Positions 1 to 6,456 are shown, counted from the first letter of the stretch. The stretch: 21,018 bases of DNA from an uncultured Oscillospiraceae bacterium (GCA_959601025.1 CAUGOD010000044.1:1-21018); one strand, 5' to 3'. Program-made: numbers and translations. The notes: a model not told the origin generated them from the sequence alone.

Positions 1-52
1 CATTCCTTAGTACAAGTATATCATACTTGTCTAACTAATGGGGTGCAGTTCA
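1..52 (-). mobile_element. Terminal end of an IS3-family-like insertion sequence (truncated by window edge)
   Basis: Read on the minus strand from 52 to 1, this begins TGAACTGCACCCCATTAG, which resembles the terminal inverted repeats of the IS150 subgroup of IS3 elements (TG start, then GCACCCC). It is a perfect 52-bp inverted copy of 20964-21015 at the other edge. The element runs outward, so no transposase is visible. An AAGGA-like motif near the outer edge suggests this is the end upstream of orfA. Identification rests on remembered family consensus, not a search. Confidence 0.7.
12..30. repeat. Hairpin inside the IS end (8-bp arms, 3-nt loop)
   Basis: ACAAGTAT at 12-19 and ATACTTGT at 23-30 are perfect complements around a 3-nt loop. 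The same structure occurs in the other copy at 20986-21004. A subterminal hairpin in an IS can mask translation signals in read-through transcripts or serve as a protein binding site; which applies here is inference. Confidence 0.6.
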
Positions 53-89
53 GTTGTTGCAAAGCGGCGTTTTTGTATGTCTTTTGCAA

Positions 90-911
90 TCAAAGAGGCG
101 TCCGACCGCCCAAAGACTCCAGCAGACGGCGGTTAAAGAGCTCCCGCTCATCGTAAAACACACCGTGACCGCTCTTTTCAAAGGTATACAGCCGGGAACC
201 GGAAATAGCCTGATGCTGGATCAGCGCCATTGTATACGGCACCACCACGTCCTTTGTCCCGTGGAAAATTACGGTGGGGACATGCGCCCACGGCAGGTCG
301 TCCCGTCCGTCCTCGTCCCGCAGGGATACCGCTGTGCGAACCGTGCCGATTCCGGAGGCTTCCAGCGCGATATTCCGAAACCAATCCTTGATCGCTTCAC
401 TGTGGGGCCTTGCCAGCAGCATCCGGCTGAAATCCTGCGCCAGCTGGGCGCGGTCGGTTTCCGCCTGTCTTACCATATCCTCCGCCTGCTCCCTGGTCAT
501 CCCATAAGGAAATCCCGGCGCTTCGGTAAAGCGCGGCGCGGCCGCCGCGATCAGGAGCAGCCGTTTCACTCCGTAGCCCTGGCAGCGGCGCATATACCGC
601 AGAGCAATCGCTCCGCCCATGGAGAAGCCGGCCAGAGTGAAATTCCGAAGATTCAGACGGCGGACCACCTGATACAGGTCATCCGCCAGCTGGTCGTATC
701 CGTAACCGTTTCCCGGCGCGTCGGAGTTGCCAAAGCCGCGCAGATCCAGGGTAATCACCCGGTATCCGTTATCGATCAGCACCCGTTCCTGATACTCGTA
801 CATTTTCGCGGCCAGCGGCCAGCCATGGAGCATCAGCACCGTCTCTCTCCCGCCGGGATGGGGATCGTAAACGGCGATCTTCACATTGCCCTTCACCGGA
901 ACTAAAAGCAT
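90..911 (-). CDS. Alpha/beta-fold hydrolase
   Basis: A 273-aa soluble hydrolase with the complete alpha/beta-hydrolase catalytic set. The oxyanion region is HGW at residues 29-31, the nucleophile elbow GFSMGG carries Ser97, and the acid is Asp221 in HGTKD, followed by a proline as is common in this family. His249 lies in SGHG near the C terminus. The length matches single-domain esterases, epoxide-hydrolase-like enzymes and cofactor-free haloperoxidase relatives; the substrate cannot be read from sequence. There is no signal peptide, so it is probably cytoplasmic. AAGGAGGG lies 6 nt before the ATG at 911, which fixes the start. It is the last gene of the minus-strand series and ends about 37 bp from the IS end, so the insertion lies just downstream. 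No clear terminator is seen between its stop and the IS. Confidence 0.9.
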   Translation of the reverse strand: MLLVPVKGNVKIAVYDPHPGGRETVLMLHGWPLAAKMYEYQERVLIDNGYRVITLDLRGFGNSDAPGNGYGYDQLADDLYQVVRRLNLRNFTLAGFSMGGAIALRYMRRCQGYGVKRLLLIAAAAPRFTEAPGFPYGMTREQAEDMVRQAETDRAQLAQDFSRMLLARPHSEAIKDWFRNIALEASGIGTVRTAVSLRDEDGRDDLPWAHVPTVIFHGTKDVVVPYTMALIQHQAISGSRLYTFEKSGHGVFYDERELFNRRLLESLGGRTPL

Positions 912-1070
912 GGGAATCCCTCCTTCGTTTTTCCCATTCTATGTAACACCGTTTTGTCCCGTTCGGAATACGCCGCCGGGAAGGGCGAAAGGATGCGCAG
1001 AATGCGCGCCGCGCAAAGCGCACGAAGCAAGGAAAACCGATACGCGGCAAGGAGGCCCAAAAAGCGGCCC

Positions 1071-1880
1071 CTATTCCGGACGCAGGGCTTCTCCCACGTC
1101 CCTTTTCAGCTGGAGCCAGGCATCCTCATGCTGAACATAGTACAGCGGGCAGAGCTTCCCGGATACATCGTAATGCCGGATCAGGTTCTCCTCAGACAGG
1201 TCAAACTGTTCGCACAGCCACGCTGTCAGCCGGATCAAAGACGCATAGGTCACTTCGCTGAACTGGCCGGTTTCGTCCGGATGGCACACCTCGATGGAAA
1301 TGGTATCCCCATTGCGCTGGTTGGTCGCCACCGACCGTTCATTCAGCGGCAGGCACTGCAGCACCTCGCCGTCCAGACCGACGATGAAATGGGAGCAGAC
1401 CTCTACCCCTTCGCTGTTGAAATAATTCCGGTTGCCCTTCGCGCTGGAACCGGGATTGCCTACATAATGGATCGCCAGATCCCGGACAGCCGGCAGCGGC
1501 TCGCGGGTACGCGCCTCCGGGTTTTCGATGAATACCTGCTCAATCCAGTCGGGGTAGGTAATATGGGAAATATCGACCCCTCCGTTCGGAGGCGACAGCT
1601 CCGGCGCGGCGTCCCACAGGGCGCGGAGGCCGAAAAAGGAGGCGGCCAGCGCCAATACCCCTCCTGCGGCGATGACCAGAATCCTCAGCCGGTAACGACG
1701 GCGTGTTTTCAGCCATTCGTTTCTCTGGCAGCGATTCTCCTGAATCCGCCGCCGGAGAAGCGCTTCCTCCGGCGGCTCGCTGGTGCGGTCCGGCCTTTCT
1801 GCTCCGCCAATTCGATCGAAAGCATGGGCTTCTTCCTCTTTTGGGCATCCCGTTTCCGGGCCCTCATATTTCACCGTCAT
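1071..1880 (-). CDS. Membrane-anchored N-acetylmuramoyl-L-alanine amidase (Amidase_2/PGRP fold)
   Basis: Cleaves the bond between N-acetylmuramic acid and L-alanine in peptidoglycan. The N terminus (about 65 residues) is charged and cytoplasmic, a single membrane helix spans about residues 66-88, and the catalytic domain (about 125-267) would face outside. Counting from the upstream ATG, the zinc ligands are His140, His238 and Cys246. The H-x7-C spacing and a Lys two residues before the Cys match T7 lysozyme (His122, Lys128, Cys130). ATG codons occur at 1886 and 1880. GGGGAGG lies 7 nt before the 1880 ATG but nearly touches the 1886 one, so 1880 is chosen (269 aa). It has no SH3 or LysM wall-binding domain, so the membrane helix is its only anchor. 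It follows the membrane phosphotransferase gene, with a hairpin between them. Confidence 0.88.
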   Translation of the reverse strand: MTVKYEGPETGCPKEEEAHAFDRIGGAERPDRTSEPPEEALLRRRIQENRCQRNEWLKTRRRYRLRILVIAAGGVLALAASFFGLRALWDAAPELSPPNGGVDISHITYPDWIEQVFIENPEARTREPLPAVRDLAIHYVGNPGSSAKGNRNYFNSEGVEVCSHFIVGLDGEVLQCLPLNERSVATNQRNGDTISIEVCHPDETGQFSEVTYASLIRLTAWLCEQFDLSEENLIRHYDVSGKLCPLYYVQHEDAWLQLKRDVGEALRPE

Positions 1881-2205
1881 GCACATTCCTCCCCGGCGCG
1901 TCCTTTTCGGCGGACATGCTCTTTTTTTCCCATTTTACCGCTTTTTCGCCGGCAATACTATAAATATATCCTTACAAAAACCTTAAAAAGAACCGGCTCC
2001 TGATCCGCCCCGGCGCCGGAGGCCGGGCCGGCTGCCCGCAGACGAGCAAAACGGGAGCTGCAAAACGGCCATAAATTTGCTCCGGCAATGGGAAAGGAAA
2101 GGGGGAAAAGCGCCGTTCCCCGCCGGAAAACGCGAAATGCGGGCCATCATTCATGGCCCGCAAGTGGTTTTCCAGGGGCTGTTGCAATGCCTCCGTCCCG
2201 GTATC
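1881..2205. other. Intergenic stretch between amidase and membrane phosphotransferase genes
   Basis: No reading frame with coding character is seen here. It holds the terminator-like hairpin at 2138-2162 and an AT-rich patch around 1955-1990, upstream of the amidase gene on the minus strand. That patch could hold its promoter, but I could not find a -35/-10 pair with good spacing. Confidence 0.6.
2138..2162 (-). terminator. Probable terminator of the membrane phosphotransferase gene
   Basis: TGCGGGCCAT (2138-2147) and ATGGCCCGCA (2153-2162) form a perfect 10-bp stem with a 5-nt loop, 43 nt past the stop codon at 2206. On the minus strand it is followed by TTTCGCGTTTTC, a weak broken U-tract, so termination may be partial and may allow read-through into the amidase gene. 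Confidence 0.6.
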
Positions 2206-3924
2206 TCAATGATCGTATGTCAGCGGATAGTCCTTCACATGGGTCCAGTTGCTGAAATCCTCCGCGTCGCCCCGCACCTCGTATTCCTCCAGCGCCTGCT
2301 TGTTGACCTTGTACAGGAAGCGGCGGACCACCTCTTCCGTCTCACCGATCTCCCAGATGGATTTTCCGTATTCGTCGCTGTCGATTCCGGCGGCCTGAAG
2401 CACCGTCGCGTGAAAATTGGTATGGGACAGCGGCCTTTGGGACGTTTGCAGCGCGCCGCCGGAGCTGCCGGCCGGCTTCACAAACAGGCCGGTGGTTTTA
2501 TAGGTGTCCAGGCTGCGCACATCCTCCGACTTGCCGTGATCCCCTGTGATGATGATGGTGGCGGAGTCGTAGACCCCCAGCTCCTTCATCTGCTCCATAT
2601 AATCCTTCAGCAGCTTGAAATTGCCCTTCGTCTGTTCCAGCAGGGTACTGTTTCCGTCGCCGACATAGTTTCCCTGCGCGTCCATATCGTAGCTGGCATG
2701 GCAGCCCTTGAGGTGGAGAAACATGAAATTGTTCTTTTCCTCCGTCAAGGAAACGCCTTTTTTCTTGAGCTCATCCCCGAAACGATACGCGTCCCCCTCA
2801 AACGGCTTGTTCTCATTCGTAATCACCACCGTATCCGAAAACGTCTCCGAACTCAGCCAGAAGTACTGCTTCATCGCGTGGGGCATATACCGGAAAGCGG
2901 AGAACTGCGCCATTTTCTGCAGCATGCTCAGGCGGTTTATCTCCCGCTCCTGCCTTTCGGTGACGATATTATCCGCCAGCCCCTGAAGCTGGGCGATATC
3001 CGAATACACGTAATACTTAGAGACATACAGCTTGGTGGTATAATCCCGCGCCCGCAGGGACGGAAGGAAATTGCTTTCACCGTACGCCTGACTGAAAAGC
3101 TCGTTCGCCGGCTGGTCGTAATGCGAGATTTTCCCGGTCAGCAGGAACAGATCCGCCGGATAGGTGCGGCAGTACAGGGAGGTATGGTTCGGGAAATAGG
3201 TGAAGCCGTCCATATCGTCGAAGAAATGCGGGTCGTCCTGCAAAACGCTGTCAATATACTTGCCGTCCAGCCGGTCCAGAATAAACACCAGGATATTATT
3301 TTTCGAGGACAGCTCGAAGACGCCCTTATCCGATAAAAACGCCTCCGCCTCTTCCGCGTCATCCGCCGCGTTTAGCTTGGTTTCCAGCGAAAAATCGGCG
3401 GTCACCGCCGTGGAAATCAGCCCCGCGAGCTGCATGCCGATCAGGAGAACCGGCAGGATGACGGTCAGCCTTTTCCATATCTTTTCGGAAAAAATCAGGA
3501 CCAACATCGGCACGACGATCAGCACCGCCCATATTGCGCCGTTGATAAAGGAATGGGTGGTATACTGGCTCCAGTTGATCTGGTCGCCGGTCAGTTCCCC
3601 CAGGTCAATATTCAGAAAATTTCCCTGCAGATAGCCGGCCAGAAGAATACCCAGAAAAAGGGACACCAGAATATCGTAAAACTCGCCCTTTACCAACACG
3701 CAGACCAGCGTGATCGCCGCCGTGCAAAGCAGGCCGCAGAGAATCACCGGTCCCACCAGAGTCGCCATGTCAAAGGGAAACAGGCCGATATTGTTCATAT
3801 ACAGATCGAGCATGCCAGCGATAACGAAGGTAAAGGATACGGCAAATCCGGCCAACAGCGCGGTAAGCAGTCTCTGTCGAAACGGACGTTCATCGTGCCA
3901 TAGCTTTTTCAGGGTTTCCTTCAC
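2206..3924 (-). CDS. Polytopic membrane phosphotransferase/sulfatase-fold protein (LtaS-like)
   Basis: A 572-aa protein with five predicted membrane helices (about 18-40, 54-77, 83-103, 128-146, 153-176) and an extracellular alkaline-phosphatase/sulfatase-superfamily domain from about 205. Candidate metal and catalytic residues are Asp217 (LDRLDG), Thr254 in CRTYP as likely nucleophile, His409 (KGCHASYD), Asp462 and His463 (TGDHG) and His501. These correspond in order to the LtaS site (Glu255, Thr300, His416, Asp475, His476). The lack of a CxPSR motif argues against a true sulfatase. The likely role is transfer of a phosphorylated group such as phosphoglycerol or phosphoethanolamine onto an envelope polymer; the donor and acceptor are unknown. 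The start is GTG at 3924: an in-frame stop lies two codons upstream, and GGAGG sits 10 nt before it. Its own promoter lies at 4023-4051. Confidence 0.85.
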   Translation of the reverse strand: MKETLKKLWHDERPFRQRLLTALLAGFAVSFTFVIAGMLDLYMNNIGLFPFDMATLVGPVILCGLLCTAAITLVCVLVKGEFYDILVSLFLGILLAGYLQGNFLNIDLGELTGDQINWSQYTTHSFINGAIWAVLIVVPMLVLIFSEKIWKRLTVILPVLLIGMQLAGLISTAVTADFSLETKLNAADDAEEAEAFLSDKGVFELSSKNNILVFILDRLDGKYIDSVLQDDPHFFDDMDGFTYFPNHTSLYCRTYPADLFLLTGKISHYDQPANELFSQAYGESNFLPSLRARDYTTKLYVSKYYVYSDIAQLQGLADNIVTERQEREINRLSMLQKMAQFSAFRYMPHAMKQYFWLSSETFSDTVVITNENKPFEGDAYRFGDELKKKGVSLTEEKNNFMFLHLKGCHASYDMDAQGNYVGDGNSTLLEQTKGNFKLLKDYMEQMKELGVYDSATIIITGDHGKSEDVRSLDTYKTTGLFVKPAGSSGGALQTSQRPLSHTNFHATVLQAAGIDSDEYGKSIWEIGETEEVVRRFLYKVNKQALEEYEVRGDAEDFSNWTHVKDYPLTYDH

Positions 3925-4022
3925 GTTTCATCATCCTCCCAAATTTTCCCGCCTTACCATCTTATCGTCCCCCGCCGCAATTCGGACCCGCATTTTCCGG
4001 CTGCTGTAGCTCAACGATTCCG

Positions 4023-4051
4023 AGTATATCATTTTCATGTTGAAAAATCAA
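4023..4051 (-). promoter_or_regulatory. Sigma-A promoter for the membrane phosphotransferase gene
   Basis: On the minus strand, TTGATT (4051-4046), a 17-nt spacer and TATACT (4028-4023). A TG one base before the -10 gives an extended -10. The expected start near 4016 leaves a leader of about 90 nt before the GTG at 3924, so this gene need not depend on the glycosyltransferase promoter. Confidence 0.75.
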
Positions 4052-4091
4052 GGAAAGCCGCTTGGAATGCGCTTCCGGAGGACTCAAGACG

Positions 4092-4106
4092 GAGACTGGC
4101 AGTCTC
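4092..4106. promoter_or_regulatory. 15-bp palindrome, possible operator
   Basis: GAGACTG and CAGTCTC (4092-4098, 4100-4106) are perfect complements around one base. It lies about 40 bp upstream of the -35 box at 4046-4051. A loop of one base makes a dimeric protein site likelier than an RNA hairpin. No regulator is identified. Confidence 0.3.
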
Positions 4107-4164
4107 TCTGCCGGCAAATAGCCAAATCACTCCGCCGCTTTCCATCCGGCATAGCACATCAGCG

Positions 4165-4206
4165 CGCAGCAAAGCCCCTTACCGGCCGGTAAGGGGCTTT
4201 GCTGCG
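4165..4206 (-). terminator. 42-bp perfect palindrome, terminator of the glycosyltransferase gene
   Basis: Perfectly self-complementary across 42 bp, with core arms AAAGCCCCTTACC and GGTAAGGGGCTTT around a GGCC centre. It begins 29 nt after the stop codon at 4236. The arms carry A and T runs at their bases, as in bidirectional terminators, but no long U-tract follows. As RNA it would be a very stable hairpin. Confidence 0.7.
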
Positions 4207-4235
4207 ATACGTATCCCTGGAGACGAAAGGCGAGG

Positions 4236-5201
4236 TTATCCCTTCTCCCCGTTCTCTTCCCTTTTTTCGTTCCTGCCGCACAGATTCTCCGTCATCTGTC
4301 CCACGATATACCGGGGACGGCCTTTGACTTCTTCATAAATTTTAGCGATATAATACCCGATAATACCAAGGCTCATCATCAGGATTCCGCCGATCAGAAG
4401 GAGCAAAAGGATCACCGTGGTGAAGCCCTCCACCGCCTGATGGAGAAAATACCTCACCAGGGTCTGGATTCCCAGAACCACCATAATCACAAGAAGCAGA
4501 ATTCCCAGGCCAGTCACCAGCTGCAGCGGGGCGGAGGAAAAAGCGGTGATATTGCTGACCGCGTATTTCATCAGCCCCTTGACCGACCATTTGGAGCTGC
4601 CGTACGCCCGTTCCGCAACCTCGTACTCCACCGAAATGGAGCGGAAGCCTGTCCAGAAGGAAAGGGCCCGGAAGAAGGTGTTCCTTTCCGGCAGAGCGTT
4701 GAGTACCTCCACCACCCTCCGGTCCAACAGCTTGAAATCGGAGGTATTCGCCATCTCGACCCGGCTCAGCCGGCTCAGAAGGCGGTAAAACAGCCCGGCA
4801 GAAAGCTTATAGGAGAGCTTTTCCTTCCCCCGGCTGGCTTTCACGCCCTCCACCACCTGGTATCCCTGCTCCCACAGGCGGTACATTTTCGGGATCGTTT
4901 CGGGGGGATGCTGCAGATCGCAGTCGATCACAACGCAGCAATCCCCTCCGGCAAACCGAAGGCCGGCGAAAATCGCGGCTTCCTTCCCGAAATTGCGGCT
5001 GAACTGCAGCCCCTTGACCCGGTTATCCCGTGCAGCCTCCGCCTCGATCAGGGAAAACGTTCCGTCCGCCGAGCCGTCGCTGACAAACAGGAGCTCATAA
5101 TCGATTTTCTCCCGCTGCAGGATCGACGACAGCGCCTCCGTCGTATGGGCGATATTCATCTCTTCGTTATACGCCGGGATAATGACCGACAGCAGGGCCA
5201 T
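4236..5201 (-). CDS. Family 2 glycosyltransferase, polyprenyl-phosphate type (GtrB/DPM1-like), with two C-terminal membrane helices
   Basis: Transfers a sugar from a nucleotide donor to a polyprenyl phosphate carrier at the inner membrane face. The GT-A domain shows PAYNE (residues 9-13), SDGS with Asp42 for nucleotide binding, and DCDLQ with the DxD metal site Asp93/Asp95. Two helices (about 227-250 and 263-288) are followed by the family signature KGRPRY at 294-299. An ATG exists at 5273, but the promoter -10 box at 5264-5269 lies downstream of it. GGAGG sits 7 nt before the ATG at 5201, so the 321-aa form is chosen. No GtrA-like flippase or GtrC-like transferase is nearby. The adjacent membrane phosphotransferase could act on the same polymer, which is inference from proximity. 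Confidence 0.9.
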   Translation of the reverse strand: MALLSVIIPAYNEEMNIAHTTEALSSILQREKIDYELLFVSDGSADGTFSLIEAEAARDNRVKGLQFSRNFGKEAAIFAGLRFAGGDCCVVIDCDLQHPPETIPKMYRLWEQGYQVVEGVKASRGKEKLSYKLSAGLFYRLLSRLSRVEMANTSDFKLLDRRVVEVLNALPERNTFFRALSFWTGFRSISVEYEVAERAYGSSKWSVKGLMKYAVSNITAFSSAPLQLVTGLGILLLVIMVVLGIQTLVRYFLHQAVEGFTTVILLLLLIGGILMMSLGIIGYYIAKIYEEVKGRPRYIVGQMTENLCGRNEKREENGEKG

Positions 5202-5263
5202 GTCGCTTCCTCCCCGTCGGGGGACGTTTCCGTCCCGCCTTGAAATTCCCTTTGTTTTCATTG

Positions 5264-5292
5264 AGTGTATCATGTTTGCCGAAGCCTGTCAA
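5264..5292 (-). promoter_or_regulatory. Sigma-A promoter for the glycosyltransferase gene
   Basis: On the minus strand, TTGACA (5292-5287) matches the -35 consensus exactly, followed by a 17-nt spacer and TACACT (5269-5264) with an upstream TG giving an extended -10. Transcription would start near 5257, about 55 nt before the start codon at 5201. This argues against translation from the ATG at 5273. Confidence 0.8.
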
Positions 5293-5311
5293 ACAGGAAA
5301 GACGACGTCCC

Positions 5312-5347
5312 GCCGGGCTGTTAGCCCGGCTGACAGCCCGAGTTTTT
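5312..5347 (+). promoter_or_regulatory. Two mutually exclusive hairpins with a T-run, possible attenuator or terminator
   Basis: Hairpin A pairs GCCGGGCT (5312-5319) with AGCCCGGC (5323-5330). Hairpin B pairs GGGCTGT (5315-5321) with ACAGCCC (5333-5339) and is followed after GAG by TTTTT (5343-5347). A and B share bases, so only one can form. Hairpin B looks like a weak intrinsic terminator 60 nt upstream of the Cys-rich gene. I found no plus-strand promoter farther upstream, so a role in attenuation is unproven. Confidence 0.4.
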
Positions 5348-5357
5348 CGTGTCAAAT

Positions 5358-5392
5358 CCTCCCCTGTACGCATAGCCTGTACAGAGGGGAGG
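5358..5392 (+). promoter_or_regulatory. Hairpin that masks the ribosome binding site of the Cys-rich gene
   Basis: CCTCCCC (5358-5364) is complementary to GGGGAGG (5386-5392), the Shine-Dalgarno of the gene at 5401. TGTAC (5365-5369) pairs with GTACA (5379-5383) around a 9-nt loop, and a 2-nt bulge (5384-5385) separates the stems. Twelve base pairs, mostly G-C, would hide an otherwise excellent RBS. This suggests translational control; the trigger is not visible. Confidence 0.55.
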
Positions 5393-5400
5393 TGATAACG

Positions 5401-5922
5401 ATGATGAACCGATCCCGCAACCGCGGCTGCTGCAATCACGCCGCGGCCGCTCAGGACAACGCCCCCTGTGAAACCGTCCGTGACTGCTGCGGCGGCACCA
5501 TGAACATTTACCGCGCTCCGGCCACCGCCTGGTATCCCTGCGCGCCGGGAAGCGTCGCCGCCGATATTCTCTGCGCCCAGCAGAATGAAAAAGACGATTG
5601 TTATGACAGGGAAGCCTCCTGCGGAGACTGCAAGGAGGACTGGAGCAAGTCGCTCCGCCGGGCAGTGGAACGGTGCGAAAATGCGGCCCGCGAGGCCTGT
5701 GAAGCCGCCCGTGAAGCCAATCAGTCAGCGTGTGAAGCCGTTCAGTCCGCCAGCGAGGCTGCCCAGTCCGCCTGTGAAAGCCAGGAAGCCGCCTGCGAAA
5801 GCCGGGCGTGCGCCGAACGGGCGGAACGCGCCGCCTGCGAAAGCTGCGAGTGCGCCGAAGCCGCTCAAAGGGGCTCCGACTGCGGCTGCCGCCGGAATAA
5901 CGCAAACGGCTGCCGGAACTGA
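5401..5922 (+). CDS. Cysteine-rich protein with Ala/Glu heptad repeats, function unknown
   Basis: I do not recognise this 173-aa protein. It has 22 cysteines, no signal peptide and no membrane helix. Residues 1-80 hold CC pairs (10-11, 29-30), single cysteines and a CGDC motif at 74-77. Residues 97-159 form nine degenerate heptads of the type [C/R/S]-E-[A/S]-x-x-x-A, such as CEAVQSA, SEAAQSA and CESQEAA, compatible with a long helix or coiled coil showing a cysteine at a fixed position. The end is again Cys-rich (CGC, GC). Composition resembles self-assembling, disulfide-linked coat or sheath proteins, for example of spores, but that is speculation. ATGs occur at 5401 and 5404; GGAGGTGAT lies 8 nt before the first. 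The frame is open upstream to 5182, but the RBS fixes the start here. No operon partner is visible; a terminator follows at 6013-6044. Confidence 0.75.
   Translation: MMNRSRNRGCCNHAAAAQDNAPCETVRDCCGGTMNIYRAPATAWYPCAPGSVAADILCAQQNEKDDCYDREASCGDCKEDWSKSLRRAVERCENAAREACEAAREANQSACEAVQSASEAAQSACESQEAACESRACAERAERAACESCECAEAAQRGSDCGCRRNNANGCRN
5689..5877 (+). repeat. 21-bp coding repeats behind the heptads
   Basis: Nine consecutive 21-bp units encode the heptads of the Cys-rich protein. Neighbouring units share blocks such as CAGTCCGCC and GAAAGC at fixed spacing, which indicates growth by tandem duplication. The units have diverged enough that length change by slippage is probably slow. Confidence 0.6.
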
Positions 5923-6012
5923 CCCGTTTCGCTTCCGCTTCGTATCCTGACGCCCTTTTTTCGGTCTTGGGCCTTGCCGGAGGGCCCGTCTTTGTTGCGT
6001 TCCGGAGCTATG

Positions 6013-6044
6013 AAGAATCCCCCGCCGACCGGCGGGGGATTCTT
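6013..6044 (+). terminator. Intrinsic terminator after the Cys-rich gene
   Basis: AAGAATCCCCCGCC (6013-6026) and GGCGGGGGATTCTT (6031-6044) form a perfect 14-bp stem with a GACC loop. Only a short T-run ends the second arm, but the arm-base A and T runs allow use in either direction. Confidence 0.75.
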
Positions 6045-6114
6045 TGCATGCGTACTGGGCGGCGCCGGTTCGCCCCGTTTTTCCGTAAGGAAAACACGGA
6101 CTTCCCCTGCGGTC

Positions 6115-6137
6115 TAAAACCTGCTATACTGGTTTTA
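6115..6137 (+). promoter_or_regulatory. Extended -10 promoter embedded in a 7-bp inverted repeat (possible operator)
   Basis: TAAAACC (6115-6121) and GGTTTTA (6131-6137) are perfect complements flanking TGCTATACT (6122-6130), which contains TATACT with the TGn extended -10 motif. The matching -35 position (6102-6107, TTCCCC) is poor. A repressor bound to the repeat would cover the -10 box. It would drive the 62-aa gene at 6268. Confidence 0.5.
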
Positions 6138-6267
6138 AAATGGATTTTCGGTCCATTCGCCGCTAACGGAGAGTGGAAGAGAATCCGTCCGTGCGGCGTA
6201 ACGGCGCAACAAGTCCGGCGCGCCGGATTGGCGGAATTCCAAAGCAAACAGAAAGAAGGCAAGTGTT

Positions 6268-6456
6268 ATGCAGGCGTACAACCCCATGCAGGACCGGATC
6301 GACAAGCTCGTCCTGTTTTACATCTCGCAGCATTATGACGTAACAAAAATGGAGCCGGAAGAATTCGTGGACAAATTCAACGACGCCGCCCATCGGATCG
6401 TGGATTATCTCAACCGTGGAAAGGACGGCAAAGAAAAGGAGGGGGAAACCGACTAG
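6268..6456 (+). CDS. Small acidic hypothetical protein (62 aa)
   Basis: I do not recognise this protein. It is predicted to be helical, with a hydrophobic-patterned segment (about residues 10-50, including DKLVLFYISQHYDV and AAHRIVDYLN) and a charged Lys/Glu/Asp tail. It has no cysteine, signal peptide or membrane helix. GAAGG lies 8 nt before the ATG, and the codon choice resembles the neighbouring genes, which supports a real gene. It stands alone between two promoters, so context gives no function. Its length and patterning fit a small cytoplasmic adaptor or regulatory protein, but that is not evidence of one. Confidence 0.7.
   Translation: MQAYNPMQDRIDKLVLFYISQHYDVTKMEPEEFVDKFNDAAHRIVDYLNRGKDGKEKEGETD

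Larger units (their letters stand above)
3925..4235. other. Intergenic region upstream of the membrane phosphotransferase gene
   Basis: No gene is seen. On the minus strand it contains the promoter at 4023-4051 and a leader of about 90 nt. It also holds the 15-bp palindrome at 4092-4106 and the terminator palindrome of the glycosyltransferase gene at 4165-4206. Confidence 0.7.
5923..6267. other. Intergenic region between the Cys-rich gene and the 62-aa gene
   Basis: No further coding frame with a ribosome binding site is seen. A weak hairpin (GGGCC 5969-5973 with GGCCC 5983-5987, then GTCTTTGTT) comes first, then the strong terminator at 6013-6044, then an extended -10 promoter inside an inverted repeat at 6115-6137. 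About 130 nt of leader precede the next gene. Confidence 0.6.

Noticed and set aside
954..2003. Long plus-strand open frame (349 codons) opposite the Amidase_2 gene
   Set aside because: It is antisense to a gene with a complete zinc site and good RBS, has no recognisable domain, and arises from GC-rich codon structure on the other strand.
2077..3336. 419-codon plus-strand frame opposite the membrane phosphotransferase
   Set aside because: Antisense shadow: the minus-strand product has membrane helices and a full catalytic set; the plus product has no domain and no RBS.
5182..5400. Upstream extension of the Cys-rich protein by 73 codons
   Set aside because: It would run through the glycosyltransferase promoter and both hairpins; the ideal RBS at 5387-5395 points to the ATG at 5401.
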